Assembly: GCF_016863035.1 (NCBI RefSeq)
Contig: NZ_BOOC01000030.1
Span: 1-64,000 of the forward strand
Direction of reading: 5' to 3'
From: Microbispora corallina
GTDB taxonomy: Bacteria > Actinomycetota > Actinomycetes > Streptosporangiales > Streptosporangiaceae
Length of the DNA: 64,000 nucleotides
Made by a program: the position numbers and the translations under genes. Shown here in pieces: positions 49,637-58,172 of the stretch. A model generated the notes under the pieces. It worked only from the letters and a program-made list of their open reading frames with translations. It searched no databases and was not told the DNA's origin. The first letter of the stretch is position 1. Each line of letters starts with the position of its first letter.

Positions 49637-50311
49637 TCAGTCGAACGCCGGCAGCTGCCGCTCGCGCGCGCGGCTGAGATGGGCGCGCATGGCCTCCTCC
49701 GCCTCTTCCGGACGGCCGGCCCCGATGGCGGCGGCGACCCGCCGGTGCTCCTCCACCGTCGTGCCCGCGTGGGCGTACGGGAAGTACCTGCGGTGCAGGT
49801 GGAGGTGGACGTGCAGGCGTTCGAGCCCGTCGCGCAGCAGCGGGTTGCCCGACGCCTCGGCGACCAGGTCGTGGAACCGGGCGTCGTGCGTGGTGAAGGC
49901 CGCGTGCCAGCCCCGGCCGTCGGGGTCGTCCGCCTCCGGCGTCAGTGACGTCGCGGCCTCCATGGCGATCGCCTCCCGCTGCTCGGACGTGGCGCGCTCC
50001 GCGGCCCACCGGGCGGCCGCGCACTCCAGCAGCAGCCGCATCTCGAACATCTGGGTGAACTCGGCGGGCGTGAGGAGGGGGCTCACGGTGTAGCCGGCGA
50101 GGGGCCTCTTGCGTACCAGCCCGTCGGACTCCAGCCGGGCCAGGGCCTCGCGGACCGGCGTGGGGGACACGTCGAGCTCACGGGCCAGCGCGTCGATGTT
50201 GACCCGGTCGCCGGGCCGCATGCTGTGCTCGAGGATCAGCGCCCGCAGCGTCTCGTACACGTCGTCGCCGAGCGTGGACCGCCTGAGTCGGATCGGTTCC
50301 GGCCGTGCCAT
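49637..50311 (-). CDS. GntR-family regulator (FCD type)
   Basis: 224 aa from ATG 50311. Winged helix: LGDDVYETLRALILEHSMRPGDRVNIDALARELDVSPTPVREALARLESDGLV. FCD ligand domain: MRLLLECAAARWAAER, HDARFHDLVAEASGN (metal-binding His/Asp), HLHLHRRYFPYAHAGTTVEEHRRV. Divergent from an enolase-superfamily gene with a palindrome (50380-50391) between; likely controls that sugar-acid or related catabolic gene. Confidence 0.92.
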   Translation of the reverse strand: MARPEPIRLRRSTLGDDVYETLRALILEHSMRPGDRVNIDALARELDVSPTPVREALARLESDGLVRKRPLAGYTVSPLLTPAEFTQMFEMRLLLECAAARWAAERATSEQREAIAMEAATSLTPEADDPDGRGWHAAFTTHDARFHDLVAEASGNPLLRDGLERLHVHLHLHRRYFPYAHAGTTVEEHRRVAAAIGAGRPEEAEEAMRAHLSRARERQLPAFD

Positions 50312-50379
50312 CGAGCGCAATCCTCCCAGCCTTACGCCTTGACGTCCCACCGAGGAGCGGACTATATCTCCGTTTTGAA

Positions 50380-50391
50380 ATCCTATAGGAT
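50380..50391. promoter_or_regulatory. Perfect 12-bp palindrome ATCCTATAGGAT
   Basis: Lies 41 bases before the enolase-superfamily gene start and 69 bases from the GntR start, in an AT-rich island of the gap. Shape fits a FadR/FCD-type GntR operator. Confidence 0.6.
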
Positions 50392-50431
50392 CTACGATGG
50401 GCGTCCACCCGCCCAGCCAGGAGCTCTCCCC

Positions 50432-51517
50432 TTGCTCGCGATCACCCAGGCCGAGGCCTACCTCGTCGACCTCGAGGTCGAGACCGTCCGCACCGACGCC
50501 GTCCAGTCGTTCGTCAAGCAGGAGACCGTCTTCGTCGAGATCCGGACCGACGACGGCGGCGTCGGCACCGGCTACTCGTACACCATCGGCACCGGCGGCA
50601 CGGCGGTCCTCGCGCTGCTGCGCGACTACCTCTTACCGCGGCTGCTGGGCGCGGACGCCCGGCGGGTGGAGGCGGTGTGGCGCGACCTGTTCGCCGCGAC
50701 CCGGGCGACCACGGTCGGCGCGATCACCTCTCTCGCCCTCGCCGCGGTCGACACGGCCCTGTGGGACCTGCGGTGCCGTGACGCGGGACAGCCACTGTGG
50801 GTGCTCGCGGGCGGGGCGAAGGACCGGATCCCCCTGTACGACACCGAGGGCGGCTGGCTGCACCTGAGCACCGAGGAGCTGATCGCGGGCGCAACGGCGA
50901 GCCGGGCCGCGGGCTGGCCCGGGGTGAAGCTCAAGATCGGCCGCTCGCCGGTGGAGGACGCGGAGCGCCTGGCCGCCGTCCGGGCCGCCGTCGGGCCGGA
51001 CCTCGACCTCATGCTCGACGCCAACCAGTCGCTCACCCCGGCCGAGGCCGTCCGGCGGGCCCGGCTCCTCGAGCCGTACGACCCGTACTGGTTCGAGGAG
51101 CCGCTGCCGGGCGACGACGTCGCCGGGCACGAGGCGCTGGCGGCGGCGTCCACGATTCCCATCGCGGTCGGCGAGTCGCTCTACTCGCCGGCGCAGTTCC
51201 GCGAGTACCTCCACCGGCGGGCGGCGGGCGTCGTCCAGGTGGACGTGGCGCGCATCGGCGGCATCACGCCGTGGCTCAAGGTCGCGCACCTCGCCGAGAC
51301 GTACAACGTGCCGGTCTGCCCGCACTTCCTGATGGAGTTGCACGTGAGCCTGTGCTGCGCGGTGCCCAACAGCCGCTACCTGGAGCACATCCCCCAGCTC
51401 CGGGCGATCACCCGCGGGGAGATCGCGGTCGCCGACGGGCACGCGCTGCCGCCGGCCGCGCCCGGCCTCGGCATCGAGTGGGACCGCGACGCCATCGACG
51501 ACCGAAGGGTCGCGTGA
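50432..51517 (+). CDS. Mandelate racemase/enolase superfamily protein
   Basis: 361 aa from TTG 50432, with AGGAG about 9 bases upstream. Barrel signatures: general acid/base VKLKIGRSP (KxK), metal ligands DLMLDANQSL, YWFEEPLPGDD and VGESLYS, and CPHFLMELHV (His). So a 2-Lys/His mandelate-racemase subgroup acid-sugar dehydratase or racemase is likely. The lid starts AITQAEAYLVDLEVE. Substrate unknown. Probably controlled by the divergent GntR. Confidence 0.88.
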   Translation: MLAITQAEAYLVDLEVETVRTDAVQSFVKQETVFVEIRTDDGGVGTGYSYTIGTGGTAVLALLRDYLLPRLLGADARRVEAVWRDLFAATRATTVGAITSLALAAVDTALWDLRCRDAGQPLWVLAGGAKDRIPLYDTEGGWLHLSTEELIAGATASRAAGWPGVKLKIGRSPVEDAERLAAVRAAVGPDLDLMLDANQSLTPAEAVRRARLLEPYDPYWFEEPLPGDDVAGHEALAAASTIPIAVGESLYSPAQFREYLHRRAAGVVQVDVARIGGITPWLKVAHLAETYNVPVCPHFLMELHVSLCCAVPNSRYLEHIPQLRAITRGEIAVADGHALPPAAPGLGIEWDRDAIDDRRVA

Positions 51518-51602
51518 CCACGCCCACCACGCCCACCATGAGGCGGCCGTGGGCGCCTGCGGCGCGGCCATTTTCGATGGCAACTGACACGCGATGCCGC
51601 TG

Positions 51603-52472
51603 CTACTGCTCGGTGAGGACCTGGCGGAGCGTGACGGCGAAGGCGTCCGGGTCGCCCTTCATGCCGAACTCACCGCCGAGAAAACCGCCGTGGTGGCTGG
51701 GGAAGACCACGGGCTTCGTGCCGAGCCGTTCGGCGACGGCCAGGCCCGCGCGGTGGGCCATCTCCCCCTCCGACTCGGCCCCGACACCGACGACGATGCG
51801 GGTGGAGGCCGCGCGCAGCGCGTCGAAGTCGTGCTCGTAGTGCGTGCAGGTCACGAGGTTCTGCCTGAACAGCGGATCGTCGCGGGTGCCGTCGTCGTCC
51901 GCCGGCAGCCCGAATTCGGCCGGGCTCGCGACCGGGCGGTCCGCGAAGTCGTCCGGGATCTCGCCGCGCAGGCCGGTCACCGCGATGAACTTCACCATCG
52001 CCGGCCCGAACCCGCTCTGCTCGTACGTCCGGCGGATGTCCGCCACCGCGGCCAGCGCCTGCTCCCGGTCGGGCAGCACCTGGGCGGCCGGCGGCTCGTG
52101 CGCCACAAGCGTGCGCACCTGCCGGGGGTGCCGGGCCACCAGCGCGAGCGCGTTGACGGCGCCCCCGCTGCTCGCGAACATGTCCACCGGCCCGCCGCCG
52201 AGCGCGTCGATGAGCCGGTGCAGGTCGTCCGCGTGCTGCTCGGGGGTCGACTCGCCGGCGCCCTCGGCCCGCGTGCTCCGCCCGATCCCGCGCGGGTCAT
52301 AGGTCACCACCGTGCGGTCCGGGAAGTGCCCGGCCAGGGCGGTGAAGCCGCCGGCGTCCATCGGCGACCCGATCATCAGCAGGATCGGGGAGCCGCTCCC
52401 GTCGGCCTTCCGTACGTCGTAGCAGATGACGCAGCCGGCCGTCTCAAGGGTGTGGGTCTCGGGCTCGGTCAT
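51603..52472 (-). CDS. Alpha/beta hydrolase
   Basis: 289 aa. Strand/oxyanion ILLMIGSPMDAGGFTAL, YDPRGIGRSTRAE, nucleophile in MFASSGGAVNAL (Ser about 102), His in VVFPSHHGGFLGGEF. Typical of the group of TetR/hydrolase pairs, but no regulator is adjacent. ATG 52472 with GGAGCGA nearby. It overlaps in the gap the start of a hairpin (52496-52516). Confidence 0.85.
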   Translation of the reverse strand: MTEPETHTLETAGCVICYDVRKADGSGSPILLMIGSPMDAGGFTALAGHFPDRTVVTYDPRGIGRSTRAEGAGESTPEQHADDLHRLIDALGGGPVDMFASSGGAVNALALVARHPRQVRTLVAHEPPAAQVLPDREQALAAVADIRRTYEQSGFGPAMVKFIAVTGLRGEIPDDFADRPVASPAEFGLPADDDGTRDDPLFRQNLVTCTHYEHDFDALRAASTRIVVGVGAESEGEMAHRAGLAVAERLGTKPVVFPSHHGGFLGGEFGMKGDPDAFAVTLRQVLTEQ

Positions 52473-52495
52473 GCGATCGCTCCTTGCTCATCGCC

Positions 52496-52516
52496 TGCGA
52501 TGCGACAGGCATCGCA
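52496..52516. promoter_or_regulatory. Inverted repeat in front of the hydrolase
   Basis: TGCGATGC-gacag-GCATCGCA, perfect 8-bp arms, 24 bases upstream of the hydrolase ATG. It could be an operator (TetR-like) or mRNA hairpin. Confidence 0.5.
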
Positions 52517-52565
52517 CACCAGTTCGACGACAAGCTACTACACCTCGTTACTCCCGCGCCGGTGT

Positions 52566-53129
52566 TCATGCGGGCCGGCCGCCGAACGCCCAGTTGTGCA
52601 CCTCGATGTCGGCGTACCGGTCCTGTGTCAGGATGGCGCGCGCCGCGTCCGCGTCCCGCGCCCGGAGCAGCGCCGCCGTACCCAGCCAGGCGGCGCCGTC
52701 GTCCGACAGCAGCGGCCCGTACGCGATCAGGTCCTCGTCCACACCGGCCGGTACGGCGAGGTCGGCGGCCTGCCCCGCACCGAGGCCGAGCACCAGGTAG
52801 CGGTTGCCGCCGGTACGGCCGCCGGAGAAGTCCCACATCGTCCGCCCCAGCGTGTTGCGCCAGCGCCGAAGCAGCACGTCCCGGTACACGCCGGCCTGGT
52901 AGTTGGGCTCGTCGAAGGCGAACGCGCGTGCGGCGGCGGAATCGGGCAGGTCGGCGATGTGCACGCTGCCGGTGGCCGGGTCGTCGTCGCCGCCGTCGCC
53001 CGCGAAGGTCGGGCCGCGGGCGATCATCTCGGCGGCGTGCCGGTCCATGTAGGACCAGTGCTCTTCCAGCAGTTCGTCGCGCAGGGCCATGGAACCGGGC
53101 CGGTCCCGGTGATAGCAGAAGAACTCCAT
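52566..53129 (-). CDS. YciI-like protein (two YCII units)
   Basis: 187 aa. First YCII unit: MEFFCYHRDRPGSMALRDELLEEHWSYMDRHA ... MIARGPTFAGDG. A second unit follows: DVDEDLIAYGPLLSDDGAAW and ADIEVHNWAFGGRP, where a GPLLSDDG/His-type pair is the active-site mark of YciI proteins. The function of the family is unknown (dehydrochlorinase-like fold). ATG start, single gene, downstream of a decayed pentapeptide-type gene that shares its strand. Confidence 0.75.
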   Translation of the reverse strand: MEFFCYHRDRPGSMALRDELLEEHWSYMDRHAAEMIARGPTFAGDGGDDDPATGSVHIADLPDSAAARAFAFDEPNYQAGVYRDVLLRRWRNTLGRTMWDFSGGRTGGNRYLVLGLGAGQAADLAVPAGVDEDLIAYGPLLSDDGAAWLGTAALLRARDADAARAILTQDRYADIEVHNWAFGGRPA

Positions 53130-53159
53130 GGTCGATTATCCGATCACCATGCCCGCTGT

Positions 53160-53907
53160 CCCGTGCGGGTGTAGTGGTCGTACTGCCTCTTACGGCCCCC
53201 GCTCTACGGACGGGTTTCGACTCGGCTGTGCACTCCGGCCGTACCCTGATCGACAGCCGATGCCGGGGCACACAGAATCGGCTCAGGTCGAGCCCCGCCA
53301 GGTCGGCTGCCCGTAGATCAATCTTCTCCAGTTCGATGCCATCTCCCGAAAGGACCATCGTTCGTCGGCTGAGCACCCCCATCACCGCACCGATGTCGTC
53401 GCGAAGTCCCCCGTGATAGCGCTCCCGTTCACGGTCGACTTCCTTCATCGGGCGGGTCGGCGGCCAGGGCGCGTGCAGTCGGACGAAGGAGGCCAGCAGG
53501 GCGGCGGCGTGACCGCGGTAGTGCGGCGCAGCAGACGCGATCTGCTCCATCGCGTAGACGCCCCCCATCCGCGTTCCGATGTGCTCGCTGGCCAACTGCT
53601 CGATGGCCTTGGCGAACAGGTCGACGAACTGTCCTTCTCGGTTCACTCGGATCTGGCGCAGTGTCATCACGGCGCCCAGCGCGACACTGCCCAGCGCCAC
53701 CAGCGCCGCCAGTCCCTGCAGCAAGGTCACCCGCACGTCGTTGATGGCTTTGAGCCGGTCGCCGGCCGCAAAGCCCGGCGCTCCGCCGCCAAGATCGTGC
53801 TGGACAAGCCAGGCGGGAAGAAGGAAGACGCATGCGACAACCAGGACACCCACAACGACCACGCCCAGAGTCACCACAATCGCACGTCGAATCACCCCGT
53901 GGGGCAT
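53160..53907 (-). pseudogene. Decayed pentapeptide-repeat-type membrane protein
   Basis: Starts ATG 53907: MPHGVIRRAIVVTLGVVVVG, a second transmembrane helix (LLQGLAALVALGSVALGAVM), the conserved linker QLASEHIGTRMGGVYAMEQIA and the beginning of pentapeptide repeats (LEKIDLRAADLAGLDLSRF). After that no further repeats occur; the sequence is unlike the family and the frame merely runs on to 52444 through the YciI-like gene. So the 3' end looks lost or replaced. Exact end of the relic is uncertain. Confidence 0.6.
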
Positions 53908-54110
53908 GACGCCACCCCCTCCCGAAGTACGGTCGAGCCAGAAGATTCAGGAACATGACTCCGCTTCGTCGCGAGTCGACCAGCGGGTGGCGTAGCCGGC
54001 AGCTGATCATGTGGCGTCGGCGAGTTGTGGTTGGTGTGACTATGACCCGGCCAGGGCGGTGTGCGCCAGGTGTTCGGCCAGATCGCCTGCGAGCGGGGCC
54101 GTGTCTGACC
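53908..54110. other. Gap with no recognisable gene
   Basis: About 200 bases between the pentapeptide-type relic and the helR stop. No frame with domain similarity and no clear hairpin terminator. It may carry the promoter of the relic. Confidence 0.4.
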
Positions 54111-56258
54111 TCAGGAGCCGGTGAGGATGACGAGCCGCTGGGTGGCCCGGGTCATCGCGACATAGCGGTCGACCGCTCCTTCGACCCCCGTGCCGAACGC
54201 CTCCGGGTCGACGAGCACGACCAGGTCGAACTCGAGCCCCTTCGCCAGCTCCGGGGTCAGCGACCGTACGCGGGACGTCTCCTGGAAGGCGGGGTCGCCG
54301 ATGACGCAGGCGACGCCCTCGGCGTGCTCGGCGAGCCAGGCGTCGAGGATCGGGCCCAGGTCGGAGACGGATCCGTGGACGACGGGGACGCCGCTGCCGC
54401 GGATGGAGGTCGGCACGTTGGCGTCCGGGATCACGGCCCGGATGACCGGCTCGGCCTCCGCCATGACCTCCCCCGGCGTCCGGTAGTTGATGCTGAGGGA
54501 GGCCAGGGTGATCCGGTCGAGCCCGATCCGTTCGAGCCGTTCCCGCCACGACTCGGTGAACCCGTGCCTGGCCTGGGCGCGATCCCCCACGATGGTGAAG
54601 CTCCGGGACGGGCAGCGGAGCAGCAGCATCTGCCACTCGGCGTCGGTCAGCTCCTGGGCCTCGTCCACGACGATGTGCGCGAACGGGCCGGCGAGCCGGT
54701 CCGGTTCGGCGGCGGGCAGCCCGGCCTCGTCGACCAGGGTGTCCTGCAGGTCCTGTCCGCGCAGCATCGACATCACGAGCATCTCGGAGTCGTCGGCCTC
54801 GATCAGGTCGTCGACCACCCGCGCCATGCCCTCGCGCTGGGCGGCGACGGCGGCGTCATGGCGGCGCCTGCGCCGTGACGCCTCCGGGTCGCCGAGCCGC
54901 TGCCGCGCCGCGTCCAGCAGCGGCAGGTCCGACACCGTCCAGGCGTGGGCGTCCCCGCGTTGCAGCCTCCGTACGTCGTCGGGAGCGAGCCAGGGGGCGC
55001 ACAGGCGCAGATAGGCCGGCACCGTCCACAGGTCTCCGACGAGGTCGGTCGCCTCGATCACGGGCCACGCCCGGTTGAACGCCGTGAGCAGTTCCCTGTC
55101 CTGCAGCAGCGACCTGCGGACGAGATGAGCCGGGGCGTCGCCGTCGTGCTTGTCCACCAGGATCGTGAGGAGCTCCTCCAAGATCCGGTCGCGTGCCTCG
55201 TTGTGCGGGGTGCCCGGTTCCGGCCCTTCGAACGCCTCGGCCCAGTCGTCCGGGCTCAGCCATATGTCGGACCAGTGGGTCGTGACCGTCATCCCCTTCG
55301 TGGGCGGGTTCTCGTAGAACCTGACGGCCGGCTCGATCGCCTTGACCATGTCCGCGGACGACTTCAGGCGGGCCACGTCCGGGTCGGTCTCGACCGCCGC
55401 CGCCGCTCCCTCGGCGACCAGGTCCCGCAGGGTGCAGGTCTGCACGCCCTCCTCTCCGAGGCTGGGCAGGACGTCGGCGACGTACGCCAGGTAGGGCTGG
55501 TGCGGACCGACGAACAGCACGCCGCCCCGGCGGTGACCGAGGCGAGGGTCGGAGTAGAGAAGGTAGGCGGCGCGGTGCAGGGCGACGACGGTCTTCCCCG
55601 TGCCCGGACCGCCGTCGACGACGAGGGCGCCGCGGGATCCCGCGCGGATGATGGCGTCCTGGTCCGCCTGGATGGTCCCGAGCACGTCCCGCATCCGGGC
55701 CGACCGGCCCGCGCCCAGGCTGGCGATGAAGGCGGACTGGTCGTCGAGCGCGGCGTGCCCGTCGAAGCCGTCCGAGGTGAACACCTCGTCCCAGTAGTCG
55801 CTGATCCGGCCGCGGGTCCAGCGATACCTGCGGCGGCTCGCCAGGCCCATCGGGTTGCCGTGGGTGGCTCCGAAGAACGGCTCGGCCGCCGGGGAACGCC
55901 AGTCGAGCAGCAGCCGGCGACCCGCGCGGTCGGTGAGGCCGAGTCGTCCGACGTACACAGGCTCGGGGTCGTCCGCGCCGACCATGTGCCCGAGGCACAG
56001 GTCCAGGCCGAAGCGGCGCAGCACGCGCAGACGAGCGGTCAGCCGGTGGATCTCCAGGTCGCGGTCCAACGCCTGCCGCCCCCCGCGGCCCGACGCCATG
56101 CGCTCGGCGTCGAGGCGCTCGGAAAGATCGGCGATCGACTGCTCGAGGCTCTCCGCGATGGCCGCGAACTGCTGCTCGTCGCGGGCGATCAGCGCCGGGA
56201 CCGCCTTGCGGGACAGGCGCTCGGGAAGGTCGAACGCGCTGGTGGTCAGCGGGTTCAC
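54111..56258 (-). CDS. helR: HelR-type RNA polymerase-recycling ATPase
   Basis: 715 aa from GTG 56258 (VNPLTTSAFDLPERLSRK). UvrD/HelD superfamily: Walker A LVVDGGPGTGKTVVALHRAAYLLY, Walker B HIVVDEAQELTDAEW, motif SINYRTPGEVMAEA and the C-terminal RYVAMTRATQRLVIL. The N-terminal coiled segment (about 15-90) fits the RNAP-channel arm of HelD proteins. In streptomycetes and mycobacteria HelR removes stalled or rifampicin-bound RNA polymerase and gives resistance. Here it has a rifamycin-associated element upstream (56541). The longer frame to 56504 has no similarity. Confidence 0.92.
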   Translation of the reverse strand: MNPLTTSAFDLPERLSRKAVPALIARDEQQFAAIAESLEQSIADLSERLDAERMASGRGGRQALDRDLEIHRLTARLRVLRRFGLDLCLGHMVGADDPEPVYVGRLGLTDRAGRRLLLDWRSPAAEPFFGATHGNPMGLASRRRYRWTRGRISDYWDEVFTSDGFDGHAALDDQSAFIASLGAGRSARMRDVLGTIQADQDAIIRAGSRGALVVDGGPGTGKTVVALHRAAYLLYSDPRLGHRRGGVLFVGPHQPYLAYVADVLPSLGEEGVQTCTLRDLVAEGAAAAVETDPDVARLKSSADMVKAIEPAVRFYENPPTKGMTVTTHWSDIWLSPDDWAEAFEGPEPGTPHNEARDRILEELLTILVDKHDGDAPAHLVRRSLLQDRELLTAFNRAWPVIEATDLVGDLWTVPAYLRLCAPWLAPDDVRRLQRGDAHAWTVSDLPLLDAARQRLGDPEASRRRRRHDAAVAAQREGMARVVDDLIEADDSEMLVMSMLRGQDLQDTLVDEAGLPAAEPDRLAGPFAHIVVDEAQELTDAEWQMLLLRCPSRSFTIVGDRAQARHGFTESWRERLERIGLDRITLASLSINYRTPGEVMAEAEPVIRAVIPDANVPTSIRGSGVPVVHGSVSDLGPILDAWLAEHAEGVACVIGDPAFQETSRVRSLTPELAKGLEFDLVVLVDPEAFGTGVEGAVDRYVAMTRATQRLVILTGS

Positions 56259-56374
56259 GTCATCAGCTCCGATCTTGGGCCGCTTGTACGCGCGGCACGG
56301 CGTCCTGGCCTCGGGTGACGAGCGCGAGCACGTTCCGTTGCCGGTGCGGGTTCTCGAGTTCTGGGCCGGTGTGG

Positions 56375-56482
56375 TCACGCGGAGACGGGCGGTCTCCGCC
56401 GTCGGGCCGCGTCGAGCAGCAGCCCCGCGGCCGCCGTCGCCCCGTCGGCGCGGGACCCGTACGTCGACAGCACCACGTGCAT
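56375..56482 (-). pseudogene. Relic of a rifampin-type glycosyltransferase N-terminus
   Basis: 35 codons from ATG 56482: MHVVLSTYGSRADG, then Ala/Leu/Arg-rich and stop. The first 13 residues match the start of UDP-glycosyltransferases of the Rgt/vancomycin type (MRVLLSTYGSRGD). GGGGGG lies upstream. It sits between the RAE and helR, so it may be a collapsed rgt gene or a short leader peptide. Confidence 0.45.
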
Positions 56483-56540
56483 GTCGCGCCCCCCATTTCC
56501 GCACGTTCCGGCCTCGGCCAGCGATTCTGCGGCATGACCG

Positions 56541-56559
56541 GGGTCTTGCCGCAAGCCCC
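56541..56559 (-). promoter_or_regulatory. Rifamycin-associated element (RAE)-like inverted repeat
   Basis: GGGTCTTGC-C-GCAAGCCCC, one mismatch from the 9+1+9 RAE form GGGGCTTGC-N-GCAAGCCCC as I recall it. A -10-like TATAGC lies at 56572-56567 on the minus strand, just upstream, so the element falls at the start of the helR leader. RAE precedes rgt, helR, arr and rph in other actinomycetes. Confidence 0.75.
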
Positions 56560-56744
56560 CCGGTCCGCTATACGTTGAGAGTGGAGAGGAGCGGACACTC
56601 CCCTTTCCCCTCATCGCCCGCCGCGGAGCGCACGCGGCGAATCCCCCGTTCAGGGCTTGTCACCTTAAGGCTGCGTCCCCCTGGGCGGAATGGCCGCTCG
56701 CAGAGATCCCGCCCGACCTTGATCGACTTCAGTACTCTGCGACC

Positions 56745-57233
56745 ATGAGAGTCGGCGCCCGGTCCGTAACGATCATCTTCGGCTTGGCCATGGCGGCCCT
56801 TGCGGTGAGCGGGCTCGGGTACACCGCGCTGAGGACGTCCACCGGTTCGGAATGCACATCCGCGGAGGAGGCCCTGATCCCGGTGCTGGCGGCTCAGACG
56901 ATTCTCGCCGCCCGCCCGGACAGTGCCGTCGCACGTGACCGTTACTCCGGATGCTTCCAGGACGACCCGTTCCCCTACGCGGGAACTTTCTACGAGTTTC
57001 GCGGACACCGGGAGAGCTACGCGTCCTTCTATGAGGCGAAGGCCAAAGCCGACGGATGGCGGCCGGTTGTCGCCGATGAGCCTTCCGAGGACGTCTGTTA
57101 CACGAAGAAGGTGGGTGACGCCACCGCCTTCTTGTCCGTAGGGGCGAACAGCGTCGACGCCGTCCAGGGATACAGCATCACCGTGTCCGCTTCTTACCAG
57201 GAGGTCCCGGAGGACGGCGGGCTCCTGTGCTGA
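56745..57233 (+). CDS. Secreted or membrane-anchored hypothetical protein
   Basis: 162 aa. N-terminal hydrophobic helix (MRVGARSVTIIFGLAMAALAVSG) with no lipobox; probably a membrane anchor or signal. Mature part has four Cys (EC, GCFQ, DVCY and the C-terminal Cys), suggesting two disulphides, and the segment FYEFRGHRESYASFYEAKAKADGWRPV. TACTCT six bases before the ATG suggests a leaderless transcript. Divergent from the helR region. Family not recognised. Confidence 0.7.
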   Translation: MRVGARSVTIIFGLAMAALAVSGLGYTALRTSTGSECTSAEEALIPVLAAQTILAARPDSAVARDRYSGCFQDDPFPYAGTFYEFRGHRESYASFYEAKAKADGWRPVVADEPSEDVCYTKKVGDATAFLSVGANSVDAVQGYSITVSASYQEVPEDGGLLC

Positions 57234-57290
57234 GTGTGGAAGGCATCGGACCGCGCGGCATCAAACTCCGGTGGGCTCGTGGTGAAGCCC

Positions 57291-57326
57291 GCACCTGCCG
57301 GGCCCATGGGATGGGCCGGCAGGTGC
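57291..57326. terminator. Terminator between convergent genes
   Basis: GCACCTGCC-(g)-GGCCCA pairs with TGGGCC-GGCAGGTGC, 15 bp with one bulge. It lies between the hypothetical protein and the convergent methyltransferase. Confidence 0.7.
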
Positions 57327-57330
57327 ATGC

Positions 57331-57996
57331 TCATTCCGTGCCGATCGTGTCTGTGGTGGGGCCGGAGCGCATCAGCAGGTGGCCGCGGCGGAATCGCTCA
57401 CCCTCCAAGGGCTCGCGCAGCATTCGCCCCACCTCGACGAACTCCTCCTTGCGGGCCAGGTCGGCCAACTCGTCGATCGGCCACCGGTAGGCCGGCGTGA
57501 CCTTGTGGTCGAACTGCGTCACCGGACCGCCCTCGGATTCGAAGAAGCCCAGCAGAAGGTGACCGCCCGGGGCCAGCACCCGGCGGAACTCGGCGAAGTA
57601 CGGCGGCAGCTCCGATGGTGGGATGTGGATGAGGGAGTACCAGGAGAGCAGGCCGCCCAGCTCGCCGTCGGCCACGTCGAAGGCGCCCATCGAACCGACC
57701 TCGAAACGCAGGTCGGGATAGTCCTTGCGGGCGATGTCGATCAGTGCCGGAGACAGGTCGACGCCGAAGGCGTCCAGTCCGAGGTCACGCAGGTGTGCCG
57801 TCATGTACCCGGGACCGCAGCCGGCCTCGGCGACGGGCCGGCGTCCGGCCGCCCGTACGAGTTCGGCGAACGCGGCGACTATCGCGCGGTCCAGTGGCAG
57901 GCGGTCGAGCGAGTCCCGGACGAAGTCGGCGTAGATGTCGGCGACGGCGTCGTAGGCGTCCGCCGTCGCGGTCAGGTAGGGGGAGGATTCGGCCAC
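57331..57996 (-). CDS. Class I SAM-dependent methyltransferase
   Basis: 221 aa from GTG 57996 (VAESSPYLTATADAYDAVADIYADF). Motif I PVAEAGCGPGYMTAHLRDLG, AFGVDLSPALIDIARK, VLAPGGHLLLGFFES. The Y-D-AVADIY start is common to the small-molecule methyltransferase group (Methyltransf_11/25). The frame stays open upstream (to 58098) but without similarity. Substrate unknown. Divergent from the SARP regulator with a 176-base gap. Confidence 0.88.
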   Translation of the reverse strand: MAESSPYLTATADAYDAVADIYADFVRDSLDRLPLDRAIVAAFAELVRAAGRRPVAEAGCGPGYMTAHLRDLGLDAFGVDLSPALIDIARKDYPDLRFEVGSMGAFDVADGELGGLLSWYSLIHIPPSELPPYFAEFRRVLAPGGHLLLGFFESEGGPVTQFDHKVTPAYRWPIDELADLARKEEFVEVGRMLREPLEGERFRRGHLLMRSGPTTDTIGTE

Positions 57997-58172
57997 GGCG
58001 GACGACTGTAGTTCATCGGCCGGCGGAAGTCGTCGGTCATCGACCGGTCCGCGCGGACAGCCGGGGTACGGCGACCGCAGGCGCCGAACGGCTCGCACGG
58101 TCCCCGCGGTGTGCGTGGCTCCCCGACATGTGACAACTGGACCGTTCGAAAGCGCCTCCCTACCATTGGCCC

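Noticed and set aside
53429-54010. Frame of 193 codons crossing the pentapeptide-type gene
   Set aside because: Different frame on the same strand with Arg/Gly-rich shadow composition; the membrane-helix frame is the real one.
54111-56504. N-terminal extension of helR by 82 codons
   Set aside because: No similarity before VNPLTTSAF, and the extension would cover the RAE-side stub ORF; GTG 56258 fits known HelR length.
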